From Halopiger djelfimassiliensis (GTDB lineage Archaea > Halobacteriota > Halobacteria > Halobacteriales > Natrialbaceae): DNA of 50,723 nucleotides. Positions 34,542-42,254 of the stretch are shown here, in pieces. Positions within the stretch are counted from its first letter, which is position 1. The number at the start of each line of letters is the position of its first letter. Made by a program: the position numbers and the translations under genes. Location: NCBI RefSeq assembly GCF_000455365.1, contig NZ_HG315684.1, forward strand, positions 854,684 to 905,406, written 5' to 3'. The notes below the pieces were generated by a model, which saw nothing but the letters and a program-made list of their open reading frames with translations, ran no database searches and had not been told where the DNA came from.

Positions 34542-35654
34542 ATGCAGATCGAACCCTTCGGTCTCGAGCGGTGGTTCGCCGAGTACGAACACGGGGCGGA
34601 GATCATGCTCGCCGAGAGCGGCGTCCGGAGCCTCGGTTCCGGGCGGTTCGATACCGATCCCGGCGAGCTGGGGTACGTGATTCCGACCGACGGCGACCCC
34701 GAGGTTCGGGCGGCCGTCGCGGACCGGTACGACCGCGACGCCGATGAGGTGGTCTGTACCTGCGGCACACAGGAGGCGAACTTCCTCGCGGTTCTCGCCG
34801 TCCTCGGCGGGGCGCATCCGCTCGACGGCCAGCGGACCGCCCGCTCGTCGTCCGGGACCGCACACGCCGTCGTCGTCACGCCGACCTATCAGGCGCTCCA
34901 CGCCGTCCCCGAAGCCGTCGGCGAGGTGACGCGTGTGCCGCTCGAGCCGCCGAACTGGGAACTCGACATCGACGCCGTCGCCGACGCGATCCGGTCCGAC
35001 ACCCGGCTACTCGTGGTGAACAACCCGAACAACCCCACCGGACGATACCACCCGCTCGAGCGCATCGAGGCGCTGTACGACCTTGCCGCGGACAACGACG
35101 CGTACCTGCTATGTGACGAAGTCTACCGCCTGCTGGCCGAAGACCCGATCCCGCCGGTCGCGAGCATGGGGCCACACGGCCTCTCGACGGCGAGCCTCTC
35201 GAAGGCCTACGGTCTCGCCGGACTGCGCTTTGGCTGGCTGGCCGGCGATCGGGCGGTCGTCGACGCGGCCTGTCGCTGGAAGGACTACACGACGATCTCG
35301 CCGGGCACCTTCGGTCAGCACGTCGCGAAACAGGCTCTCGAGGACGATACCGAAGCGGAGATCATCGCTGAGAACCGCGACCTCGTCTCGCGGAACCACG
35401 ATCGCACACAGGCGTTCCTCGAACGCCACGGCCTCGAGTGGTACGACCCGGTCGGCGTCAACGGGTTCGTGACGATCCCGGACGAGTTCGAGAACGGTCG
35501 CGCATTCTGTCGAACGGTCGTCGAGGAAGCGAGCGTCGTCCTCGCGCCCGGCGAGTTCTTCGATCACCCCGACCGGTTCCGGATCGGGTTCGGGCTGCCG
35601 ACCCCGGAACTCGAGGCGGGGCTCGAACGGATCGAAGCGGTACTCGAGTCGTGA
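34542..35654 (+). CDS. Class I/II PLP-dependent aminotransferase
   Basis: 370 residues. Motifs: TCGTQEANFLAVLAVLGG, VVVTPTYQALHAVPEA, LVVNNPNNPTGRYHPLE (PLP-ring Asn), LLCDEVYRLLAEDP (Asp-Tyr), and SLSKAYGLAGLRFGWLAGD with the Schiff-base Lys. The C-terminal RFRIGFGLP provides the carboxylate-binding Arg. The amino-acid substrate is unknown. It is immediately upstream of aIF5A but has its own start region (CATATG box about 25 bases upstream). Confidence 0.9.
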   Translation: MQIEPFGLERWFAEYEHGAEIMLAESGVRSLGSGRFDTDPGELGYVIPTDGDPEVRAAVADRYDRDADEVVCTCGTQEANFLAVLAVLGGAHPLDGQRTARSSSGTAHAVVVTPTYQALHAVPEAVGEVTRVPLEPPNWELDIDAVADAIRSDTRLLVVNNPNNPTGRYHPLERIEALYDLAADNDAYLLCDEVYRLLAEDPIPPVASMGPHGLSTASLSKAYGLAGLRFGWLAGDRAVVDAACRWKDYTTISPGTFGQHVAKQALEDDTEAEIIAENRDLVSRNHDRTQAFLERHGLEWYDPVGVNGFVTIPDEFENGRAFCRTVVEEASVVLAPGEFFDHPDRFRIGFGLPTPELEAGLERIEAVLES

Positions 35655-35700
35655 GCGATCCGTTGCCGGACTGAACTCGCTGCAGCGAGCATTCCAAACG

Positions 35701-35708
35701 GTTTATGG
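35701..35708 (+). promoter_or_regulatory. TATA-like box of the aIF5A operon
   Basis: GTTTATGG, -31 to -24 from ATG 35732, implying a leaderless aIF5A-agmatinase transcript. Confidence 0.55.
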
Positions 35709-35731
35709 CCGTCGGTTGATTACGCCGCGAC

Positions 35732-36106
35732 ATGGCGAAACAACAGACCGAAGTTCGCGACCTCCAGGAAGGGAGCTACGTAATGATCGACGACGCGGCA
35801 TGTAAGATCAACTCGTACTCGACGGCCAAGCCGGGGAAACACGGCAGCGCCAAGGCCCGCATCGAGGCCGAGGGCGTCTTCGACGGCAAGAAGCGATCGC
35901 TCTCCCAGCCGGTCGACGCGAAGATCTGGGTCCCGATCATCGAGCGCAAACAGGGGCAGGTCGTCTCCGTCGACGGCGACGACATGCAGGTCATGGATCT
36001 GGAGACCTACGAGACCATCACGATGCGCATCCCCGACGACGCTGACGTTTCCCCCGACGAGAACATCGAGTACCTCGAGATGGAAGACCAGCGAAAGATC
36101 GTCTGA
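35732..36106 (+). CDS. Translation initiation factor aIF5A
   Basis: 124 residues. The hypusine loop is [20 protein letters not shown]; the Lys in the KHG segment is the one deoxyhypusinated in archaea. The N-terminal SH3-like and C-terminal OB-like halves are complete ([20 protein letters not shown]). It relieves ribosome stalling. It overlaps the agmatinase gene by one base (TGATG) and shares this region with deoxyhypusine synthase, so factor and modification enzymes are encoded together. Confidence 0.97.
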   Translation: MAKQQTEVRDLQEGSYVMIDDAACKINSYSTAKPGKHGSAKARIEAEGVFDGKKRSLSQPVDAKIWVPIIERKQGQVVSVDGDDMQVMDLETYETITMRIPDDADVSPDENIEYLEMEDQRKIV

Positions 36107-36957
36107 TGTTTCCCGGGGCGACTGACGAACGCGAGGGGACCGACGCGCGAGGGCGGGAGTCCGACCGTGGAGGCGCGAACTTCGTGGTCGTCGGTGCGCC
36201 CCTGGACGCCTCGACGACCTTTCAGCCGGGGACCAGATTCGGTCCCCAGCGGATACGGACGTTTGCAGAACCGTTCGACGACTATGATCGTCGAACGAAC
36301 CGATACTTTTCCGAGCTCGGCGTCGCCGACCACGGCGACGTCCGCGCGTGGGACGACGCCACGGAGTACCTCGAGTTCCTCGCAGGGACGCTTCGCGATG
36401 TCGTCTGGGACGACGCCGTCCCCCTGTTGCTCGGCGGCGAACACACCGTCTCGCTGGCGGGGGTCCGGGCCGTCGAGCCCGAGGTGGTCGTCTCGCTGGA
36501 CGCCCACCTCGATCTCCGCGACGAGTACGACGGGAATCCGCGCAACCACGCCTGCGTGATGCGGCGCGTCCTCGAGGACGTCGACTCGGTCGACGAACTC
36601 GTCGTCCTCGGCGCGCGAACGGGAAGCGAAGCCGAGTGGGAGCGGGCGAGCGAAAGCGACGTGACGGTCGTGCCGCCCGAGGCCGTCGCCGAGTGGTCGT
36701 TCGACGAGCGGTTGGCGGACCGGGACGTCTATCTGAGCGTCGACATCGACGCCGCCGATCCCGCGTACGCGCCGGGAACGGGCACGATGGAACCGTTCGG
36801 CCTCGAGCCCCGTGAACTGCGCGACGTCGTTCGCGAGGTCGGCCCCCACGCAAGCGGGTTCGACGTGGTCGAGGTCAACGACCGCGACGACGGACAAACC
36901 GCGGCGCTTGCGGGCAAACTGGTCCGGGAGTTCGTGTTCTCACACGCCGACGCGTAA
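36106..36957 (+). CDS. speB: Agmatinase-type ureohydrolase
   Basis: 283 residues. The Mn-binding motifs of the arginase/agmatinase family are complete: GGEHTVSLAG, VVSLDAHLDLRDEYDG (D-x-H-x-D) and VYLSVDIDAADPAYAPGTGT. GTRFGPQRIRTF is the N-terminal family motif. In haloarchaea agmatine is used in deoxyhypusine formation and an agmatinase completes the modification, so coupling to aIF5A (start codon overlapping its stop) points to that role rather than bulk polyamine synthesis. Confidence 0.92.
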   Translation: MFPGATDEREGTDARGRESDRGGANFVVVGAPLDASTTFQPGTRFGPQRIRTFAEPFDDYDRRTNRYFSELGVADHGDVRAWDDATEYLEFLAGTLRDVVWDDAVPLLLGGEHTVSLAGVRAVEPEVVVSLDAHLDLRDEYDGNPRNHACVMRRVLEDVDSVDELVVLGARTGSEAEWERASESDVTVVPPEAVAEWSFDERLADRDVYLSVDIDAADPAYAPGTGTMEPFGLEPRELRDVVREVGPHASGFDVVEVNDRDDGQTAALAGKLVREFVFSHADA

Positions 36958-36997
36958 CGGGAACGGCCTACCGACTCGCCACTCGGTCGGGAGCCGC

Positions 36998-37909
36998 TCA
37001 GAACGGCGACGAGAGGTACGCCTTCGGCACGGCGTTGCGCACCGTCACCAGCGGATCGACCACCTGACTGATCTCGAGGCCGCCGACGAGGCTCGAGACC
37101 ATGTAGGCCTCGGTTCGGTCGAACCCGTGTTCGGCCGCGAGCAGGTCGATGGCGTCGCCGTTCGCGAGTTCACACGCGGCCTCGAGCGTCTCCGCACTCG
37201 CGATCGTTTTCCAGGCGTCGGGCGTCTCCACGAGCGGCCGCTGGAGGGCGAGTTCGGGCGTCTCGATCACGTCGACGGTGACGTCGATTTCGGTGGCGAT
37301 CTCCGAGCCAGTCCCGCACATCTCGCCGTCGGCCATGGCGGCCTTGCAATCGCCCATCGCGAGCATCGCTCCCTCACGGAAGACCGGGAAGTACGCGACG
37401 TTGCCCGCCGTCATATCCGTCGTGTCGAGGTTCCCGCCGTGGTCGTGTGGGACGAGCGTCGTGTACGACTCGGAGTCGGGTGCGACCCCGATCGTCCCGA
37501 TGACGGGCTCGATCGGCACCTCGAGATCGCCGAACGCGATCGTTCCCGCGTCGCCATCGACGGGCGTCAGTCGCGTCCGCGGCGCTTCGATCCCGTCGTG
37601 GCCGTCCAGCAATCCGAAGCCGTCGGTCGTGATCACGCGCCCCTGTGGCTCTGCGATCCGGATTTCCGCTATCTCGACGCGCAAGACGTCGCCGGGGTCG
37701 GCTCCGTCGATCTCGATCGGTCCCGTCGCGGCATTGACCTCCTCGGGGACCGATTCGAGCACGTCCGTCTCCGCCTGTACCGCCCCGTCGAGGCTGTCCC
37801 TCGTCTCGATCGTCAGTTCCGTTCCCGGCTCGACCGTCGCGATCCCCTCGAGATCGGGCGTAAACTCGTAGATCGCTCCGTCCTCGTGCGAGACCGTCCG
37901 TCGTGACAT
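36998..37909 (-). CDS. Acetamidase/formamidase family protein
   Basis: 303 residues from MSRRTVSHEDGAIYEFTPDL. Motifs: GTELTIETRDSLDGAV, GPIEIDGADPGDVLRVEIAE, IGTIGVAPDSE, VPHDHGGNLDTTDMTAGNVA YFPVF and GAMLAMGDCKAAMADGEMCG. This is the FmdA/AmdA fold that hydrolyses short amides to ammonia and the acid. It is on the opposite strand between agmatinase and Nif3. ATTTAAG about 25-31 bases upstream supports this start. Confidence 0.9.
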   Translation of the reverse strand: MSRRTVSHEDGAIYEFTPDLEGIATVEPGTELTIETRDSLDGAVQAETDVLESVPEEVNAATGPIEIDGADPGDVLRVEIAEIRIAEPQGRVITTDGFGLLDGHDGIEAPRTRLTPVDGDAGTIAFGDLEVPIEPVIGTIGVAPDSESYTTLVPHDHGGNLDTTDMTAGNVAYFPVFREGAMLAMGDCKAAMADGEMCGTGSEIATEIDVTVDVIETPELALQRPLVETPDAWKTIASAETLEAACELANGDAIDLLAAEHGFDRTEAYMVSSLVGGLEISQVVDPLVTVRNAVPKAYLSSPF

Positions 37910-38027
37910 ACGCGGCGCTTCGCGGAGCGAGCTCTTAAATCGGCCTTTCACCGACCCGTCGTTCGATCGCCCGGCTGTCGGCAAGAAACCAGCCGGATAC
38001 AAGCCCCCGGCGACGAAACGGACGCGT

Positions 38028-38795
38028 ATGGATCGCACGGAATTCGTCGATCGCCTCGACGAGCGGTTGCGCACCGACGACTACGCCGATCTCGACGCCA
38101 GTGCGAACGGATTGCAGGTCGGCTCCGACGACGGCGAAATCGAGCGCGTCGCCTTCGCCGTCGACGGCGTCCGGGAGACGTTCGAGGCGGCGATCGACGC
38201 CGGCGCGGACGTGCTGGTCACCCACCACGGCATCTCGTGGGGCGGCTTCGACCGCGTGACGGGCCGTACCTACGACCGGATCGCTCCCCTAATCGAGAAC
38301 GACCTCGCGCTGTACGTCTCGCACCTCCCGCTGGACGGCCACCAGGAACTGGGCAACGCCGCCGGCGTCGCCGACGTCCTCGAACTCGAGGACCGGGCAC
38401 CGTTCGGCGAACTCGGCCCCGAACACGTCGGCCAGCGCGGCACCGCTGCCGAGCCGTTCACGACCGCGCAACTCCGCGAGCGTCTCGAGCGCGACCTCGA
38501 GACCGGCGGCCAGCCGGTCCAGCTGCTCGAGTTCGGTCCCGACGAGATCGAAGATGTCGCTATCGTTACCGGCAGCGGCACCGACTGGCTCGACGAAGCC
38601 GTCGCGGCCGAGGCCGATGCCCTCGTAACCGGCGAGGGGAAACAGAAAGTCTACCACGAGGCCCGGGAAGCGGGCATCAACGTCTTCCTCGCTGGCCACT
38701 ACGCGACCGAAACGTTCGGCGTCCGGGCGCTGCAGGAGCTGGTCGAGGAGTGGGGTCTCGAGACGACCTACCTCGAAGTTCCGACCGGGCTGTAG
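38028..38795 (+). CDS. Nif3-like dinuclear metal-centre protein
   Basis: 255 residues. Family motifs: DASANGLQVGSDDGEIERVA, VLVTHHGISWGGFDRVTGRT (His pair, metal site), ALYVSHLPLDGHQELGNAAG and the C-terminal VTGEGKQKVYHEAREAGINV FLAGHYATETFGVRALQELV. It is conserved across life, forms hexamers and may act as a GTP cyclohydrolase-like or nucleotide hydrolase; the role is not settled. GATACAAG about 25-32 bases upstream is a possible promoter. Confidence 0.9.
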   Translation: MDRTEFVDRLDERLRTDDYADLDASANGLQVGSDDGEIERVAFAVDGVRETFEAAIDAGADVLVTHHGISWGGFDRVTGRTYDRIAPLIENDLALYVSHLPLDGHQELGNAAGVADVLELEDRAPFGELGPEHVGQRGTAAEPFTTAQLRERLERDLETGGQPVQLLEFGPDEIEDVAIVTGSGTDWLDEAVAAEADALVTGEGKQKVYHEAREAGINVFLAGHYATETFGVRALQELVEEWGLETTYLEVPTGL

Positions 38796-39106
38796 TCGAC
38801 ATCGCGGGACCACCGAAAAGATCGCTCGTGTCTTCCGAATCGACGGTTCCACCGCCTCGCCCGTTATCCACGTCCCTCGTGGACGCATCCTCGGGGCGGT
38901 CGAGCCAGCACTCGGGACCCTCGTTGCGCTGACGGGACTGCTCAACGCCGTCTGCTATCTGCTGTACCGGACCGTGGAATACTGGCATCGGGTCCGGGCG
39001 TAGGGGCGTAACAAGACGGAACCGTCGGTCGGGCGTCGGTCGCTGTGGGATCCTCGAGACGGACCGAATCGCGACGTTCAAACCGCTGGCACCCGGAGAC
39101 GAGGAT
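38796..39106 (+). other. Gene-poor interval with a startless membrane-like frame
   Basis: No gene with a start codon can be supported. One plus-strand frame ending at TAG 39001 is open from about 38797. It encodes a hydrophobic helix, LGTLVALTGLLNAVCYLLYR, followed by TVEYWHRVRA. It has no ATG, GTG or TTG before the helix, so it is either a decayed small membrane protein or chance. The promoter of the deoxyhypusine synthase gene must lie in the last part. Confidence 0.3.
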
Positions 39107-40180
39107 ATGAGCGACGAGGACGACACCGAGAGCGACGGTAACGGCGGGACGGAACACGGTCACCACGACCCCGACAGGGAGGCGTTCTCGCACGATCCCG
39201 TCGGCCACGCCGAAGCCCGTGCCGGCATGACCGTCGGCGAACTCGCCGACGAATACGGACACGCCGGCGTCGGCGCGGCCGATCTCCACGAGGCCGTCGG
39301 CGTCGCCGAAGCGATGTTCGACGACGACGTGACCGTCTTCTTCAGTCTGGCAGGTGCGATGGTGCCGGCTGGGATGCGACAACTCGTCGTTGACCTGATC
39401 CGGGACGGCTACATCGACGTTCTTGTCACGACGGGGGCGAACCTCACCCACGACGCCATCGAGGCCATCGGCGGCAAACACCACCACGGCGAGGTCCACG
39501 CCGAGGGGAAAACCGAACGCGAACACGACGAAACGCTGCGCGACGAGGGCGTCGACCGGATCTACAACGTCTACCTCCCGCAGGAGTACTTCGCGACCTT
39601 CGAGTCGCACCTCCGCGAGGAGGTCTTTCCGGTGCTCGAAGCCGAATCCGAAACGGACGGGTCGGTTTCGATCCAGCGGCTCACCGAGGAGCTCGGGCGG
39701 GCCAACGCGGCGGTCAACGAGCGCGACGACGTCGACGAGGACCCCGGCATCGCCGCCGCGGCCTCCGAGTCGGACGTGCCGATCTACTGTCCGGCCGTCC
39801 AGGATTCGGTGCTCGGCCTGCAGGCCTGGATGTACTCCCAGACCTCGCCGTTCTCCCTCGATGCGCTGGCGGACATGACGCCGCTGACAGACATCGCCTT
39901 CGACGCCGAGGAAGCTGGCGCGTTCGTCGTCGGCGGCGGCGTCCCCAAGAACTTCACGCTCCAGACGATGCTCGTCACGCCCGGCGCGTACGATTACGCC
40001 GTTCAACTCACGATGGACCCCAAACAGACCGGCGGCCTCTCCGGCGCGACCCTCGACGAAGCCCGCTCGTGGGGCAAACTCGAGAAGGACGCCGAGAACG
40101 TCTCGGTCTACGGCGACGCGACGATCACGCTCCCGCTGGTGGTCGCAGCCGCGCGAGAACGAGTCGAGAACGCCGACTAA
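39107..40180 (+). CDS. Deoxyhypusine synthase
   Basis: 357 residues. Motifs: VTVFFSLAGAMVPAGMRQLV, VLVTTGANLTHDAIEAIGG, the His-rich segment, CPAVQDSVLGLQAWMYS, FVVGGGVPKNFTLQTM and GGLSGATLDEARSWGKLEKD, whose Lys is the covalent-intermediate Lys of the family. It transfers an aminobutyl (in haloarchaea possibly agmatine-derived) group to aIF5A. Its target gene is 3 kb upstream. The N-terminal 35 residues are an acidic, His-containing halophilic extension. Confidence 0.96.
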   Translation: MSDEDDTESDGNGGTEHGHHDPDREAFSHDPVGHAEARAGMTVGELADEYGHAGVGAADLHEAVGVAEAMFDDDVTVFFSLAGAMVPAGMRQLVVDLIRDGYIDVLVTTGANLTHDAIEAIGGKHHHGEVHAEGKTEREHDETLRDEGVDRIYNVYLPQEYFATFESHLREEVFPVLEAESETDGSVSIQRLTEELGRANAAVNERDDVDEDPGIAAAASESDVPIYCPAVQDSVLGLQAWMYSQTSPFSLDALADMTPLTDIAFDAEEAGAFVVGGGVPKNFTLQTMLVTPGAYDYAVQLTMDPKQTGGLSGATLDEARSWGKLEKDAENVSVYGDATITLPLVVAAARERVENAD

Positions 40181-40207
40181 CGGGGTCGGAACTGCTCGTG
40201 GGCCGCG

Positions 40208-40485
40208 TCAGGCCTCGGTTTCGACGCGCTCGAGGACGAGCCGGTCGCCGAACCCGCCCCGTTCGTCGGCCTTCCGTGATCGACGGTCCTCGAGTTCCGC
40301 CTCGGAGAGGCCCTCGAACGCCCGTATCGCGTGAACGACCTCGAGGATATCGGCCAACTCCTCGGGGGTTCGATCCGTGGCGTACTCCTCGACTTCCTCC
40401 CGGAGTTTCTCGACGAGGTACGCCTCGTACTCGCCGTCGTCGTTTGCGGTTCGAACGACCGGTACGTCGCCGTTATAGAGATTAC
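40208..40485 (-). pseudogene. 3' part of a MazG-like pyrophosphohydrolase gene cut by an IS element
   Basis: The minus-strand frame is open from the IS edge to TGA 40208 and encodes NGDVPVVRTANDDGEYEAYL, VEKLREEVEEYATDRTPEEL and ADILEVVHAIRAFEGLSEAE, with an end RKADERGGFGDRLVLERVE. This is the haloarchaeal MazG/phosphoribosyl-ATP-pyrophosphohydrolase-like pattern (EKLREEVEEY, then ELADILEVVHA). It has no start codon of its own. The missing first codons lie at 42023-42038, across the element. Joining the two gives a continuous 97-codon frame. It is convergent with the deoxyhypusine synthase gene. Confidence 0.75.
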
Positions 40486-40504
40486 AGCGGGAACAGCGCG
40501 AAAG

Positions 40505-40524
40505 CCCACGGCTTTAGTCGTGGG
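40505..40524 (+). repeat. Left-end subterminal hairpin of the tnpB element
   Basis: CCCACGGC and GTCGTGGG pair (one G-T wobble) around a TTTA loop, about 20 bases inside the proposed left tip, where the TnpA recognition hairpin of IS200/IS605 elements lies. Confidence 0.65.
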
Positions 40525-40593
40525 ATGAAGCCGACAACTGGGGGACTCACCATGCTCGAACGATCGGATGGATATTCTACGACACCCATCGTC

Positions 40594-40602
40594 TTTAATA
40601 AA
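40594..40602 (+). promoter_or_regulatory. TATA-like box of tnpB
   Basis: TTTAATAAA, -28 to -20 from the tnpB ATG at 40622. Confidence 0.45.
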
Positions 40603-40621
40603 GTAGCACTCGTAATTGGTT

Positions 40622-41948
40622 ATGAAGGCAGTACGGATGTTGAAGACGACCCGCACCTACGTCGCACGCATCACGAACCACTCACAGGTTCGTGACGACC
40701 TTGACCAGTGCGGGTTCTCCGCATCCAAACTGTGGAACGTCGGCCGCTACTACATCCAACAACGGTGGGATGAAGACGGCGAGATACCCGACGAATCCGA
40801 GCTGAAATCGGAGCTGAAAGACCACGAACGCTACAGTGACCTGCATTCTCAGTCAAGTTCGTTCGAGACGGCGAAGCCGTCTCGTGATGCCAATGAGCTT
40901 TGCTCATTGAGCACAGCGAGTTCTCGAAGAGCTTGCTGAGGCGTTCACCGGCTGGTACAACTCCGACGACGGCAATAACCCACCGGGCTATCGGAAACGT
41001 AGCGATCGACACCCACGCTCCACCGTGACGTGGAAACAGAAAGGCATCAAGCATGATGCTAAGCACAACCGTGTTCGGCTCTCGAAAGGTTGGAACCTGA
41101 AAGATGGACGATCGGACTTCATCCTCGCGGAGTACGAAACCCGCCCTGACGTAGAAGTCGAGAACATCCAGCAAGTGCGTGCCGTCTGGAACGACGACCG
41201 CTGGGAACTCCACCTCGTCTGCAAGAAAGAGATTCCTGTCGAGGATGCACCCGGCGACAACACTGCTGGTATCGACCTCGGTATCAGCAACTACCTTGCC
41301 ATCGACTACGAGGACGGCCCCTCGGAGCTGTATCCGGGGAACGTGCTGAAAGAGGACAAGCACTACTTCACTCGCGAGGAGTACCAGACCGAAGGCGAGA
41401 ACGGCCCGTCGAAGCGTGCGCTCAAGGCTCGCCGAAAACTCTCCCGGCGCAAAGACCACTTTCTCCATACGCTCTCGAAACACATCGTCGAGCGGTGTGT
41501 CGAAGAAGGCATAGGAGAGATCGCAGTTGGCGATCTCAGCGACATTCGCGAAGACGAGAACGGCGACTCGCGTAACTGGGGTGTGTCGGGGAACAAGAAA
41601 CTCCACGGATGGGAGTTCGACCGATTCGCCCGTCTGCTCGAATACAAGGCCGAGGAACACGGAATTCTCGTTGACCGCGTGGACGAAGAGAACACCTCGA
41701 AGACGTGTTCGTGTTGCGGGCAGATTCGAGATGGGAACCGCGTGGAGCGTGGTCTATACGTCTGTTCGTCGTGTGAGACGTCGATGAACGCGGACGTGAA
41801 CGGTGCGGTGAACATTCGCAGAAAGATAACTCAGAGTCCCCCGACCGGGGATATGAGTAACGGCTGGGTGGCACAGCCTGGAGTCTTGCTGTTCGACCGC
41901 GAGAGCGGACGGTTCACACCGAGAGAACGGGGAGACTGCAAACCCTAA
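40622..41948 (+). pseudogene. tnpB: TnpB (RNA-guided nuclease of IS200/IS605 elements), broken by a 55-bp insert
   Basis: The first part encodes ARITNHSQVRDDLDQCGFSA SKLWN. It runs to a stop at 40939 because of an insert at 40859-40913. The second part is complete: RuvC Asp in AGIDLGISNYLAID, VGDLSDIRE, the zinc ribbon CSCCGQI ... CSSCETSMNADVNGAVNIRR (with the last catalytic Asp), and the tail PGVLLFDRE. Removing exactly 55 bp restores one 423-residue frame, the normal length, and reads HSQSSQRVLEELAEAFTGWY. TnpB is an RNA-guided DNA nuclease that helps retain the element. Here it is inactive unless a downstream fragment is made. Confidence 0.88.
40859..40913 (+). repeat. 55-bp double-hairpin insertion inside tnpB
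   Basis: Two perfect hairpins with three-base loops lie side by side. The first, 40864-40884, is CGAGACGGC-GAA-GCCGTCTCG. The second, 40891-40909, is CAATGAGC-TTT-GCTCATTG. A 6-base spacer separates them. The segment interrupts a frame whose two sides otherwise join perfectly. It looks like a very small non-autonomous element (PATE- or REP-like), perhaps moved by a Y1 transposase that reads hairpins. The exact edges are uncertain by a few bases. Confidence 0.7.
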
Positions 41949-41961
41949 TATCCCAACGCTG

Positions 41962-41980
41962 AGCGAATCTTCGATTCGCT
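41962..41980 (+). repeat. Triloop hairpin 13 bases after the tnpB stop
   Basis: AGCGAATC-TTC-GATTCGCT, a perfect 8-bp stem with a three-base loop. It has the same design as the two hairpins inserted inside tnpB. It may be a further small insertion, or part of the omega-RNA fold. Confidence 0.55.
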
Positions 41981-41991
41981 TGACTCGGGAT

Positions 41992-42013
41992 TCCTCCGCC
42001 TTCAGCCGGAGGA
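41992..42013 (+). repeat. Right-end hairpin of the tnpB element
   Basis: TCCTCCG pairs with CGGAGGA around an eight-base loop, ending 9 bases before the proposed right tip (TCAA). This is the usual right-end structure of haloarchaeal IS200/IS605 elements. Confidence 0.65.
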
Positions 42014-42022
42014 GGATGTCAA

Positions 42023-42038
42023 CGTATTCTCGAGCCAC
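42023..42038 (-). pseudogene. 5' fragment of the IS-interrupted MazG-like gene
   Basis: GTG GCT CGA GAA TAC G encodes Met-Ala-Arg-Glu-Tyr plus one base, and matches the usual opening of the MazG-like family (an M-x-x-E-Y type start). Joined to the frame at 40485, the remaining base completes a Gly codon and the frame stays open to TGA 40208. The assignment depends on that join. Confidence 0.55.
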
Positions 42039-42254
42039 GGTCGACGTTCGAATGGCCCCGCATTGAACGTTGGGCGTCTCGCCGGGAAGCGGTCCGCCGC
42101 CACCTCGAGTGCCCTCGTCCGGAAGCGGCGGGACGATCACGCCAGATGACGCGGGACACGGTGTTGGTGGGGAGTTCAAACGGCTCCGGCAGTGGGCCGG
42201 GACGGCCGCATATGCACGGCCCAACCTCAACCCGCTTGGCGTCCTCCCACGACT

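Larger units (their letters stand above)
40486..42022 (+). mobile_element. IS200/IS605-type element carrying only tnpB (IS1341-like), 1537 bp
   Basis: The left side abuts TTAC (40482-40485), and the right end finishes with TCAA (42019-42022). These are the target and right cleavage tetranucleotides known for IS608-like elements. Subterminal hairpins are at 40505-40524 (CCCACGGC-TTTA-GTCGTGGG, one G-T pair) and 41992-42013 (TCCTCCG ... CGGAGGA). There is no tnpA, so movement would need a TnpA in trans. No target duplication is seen, as expected for this family. The tnpB gene inside is interrupted. Confidence 0.8.
41850..42022 (+). ncRNA. Probable omega-RNA (reRNA) region at the element right end
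   Basis: In tnpB elements the guide RNA spans the 3' end of tnpB and the right end, with the guide taken from the flank. This stretch contains the tnpB 3' end, an 8-bp triloop hairpin (41962-41980) and the right-end hairpin (41992-42013). Transcription and exact ends cannot be seen from sequence. Confidence 0.3.
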
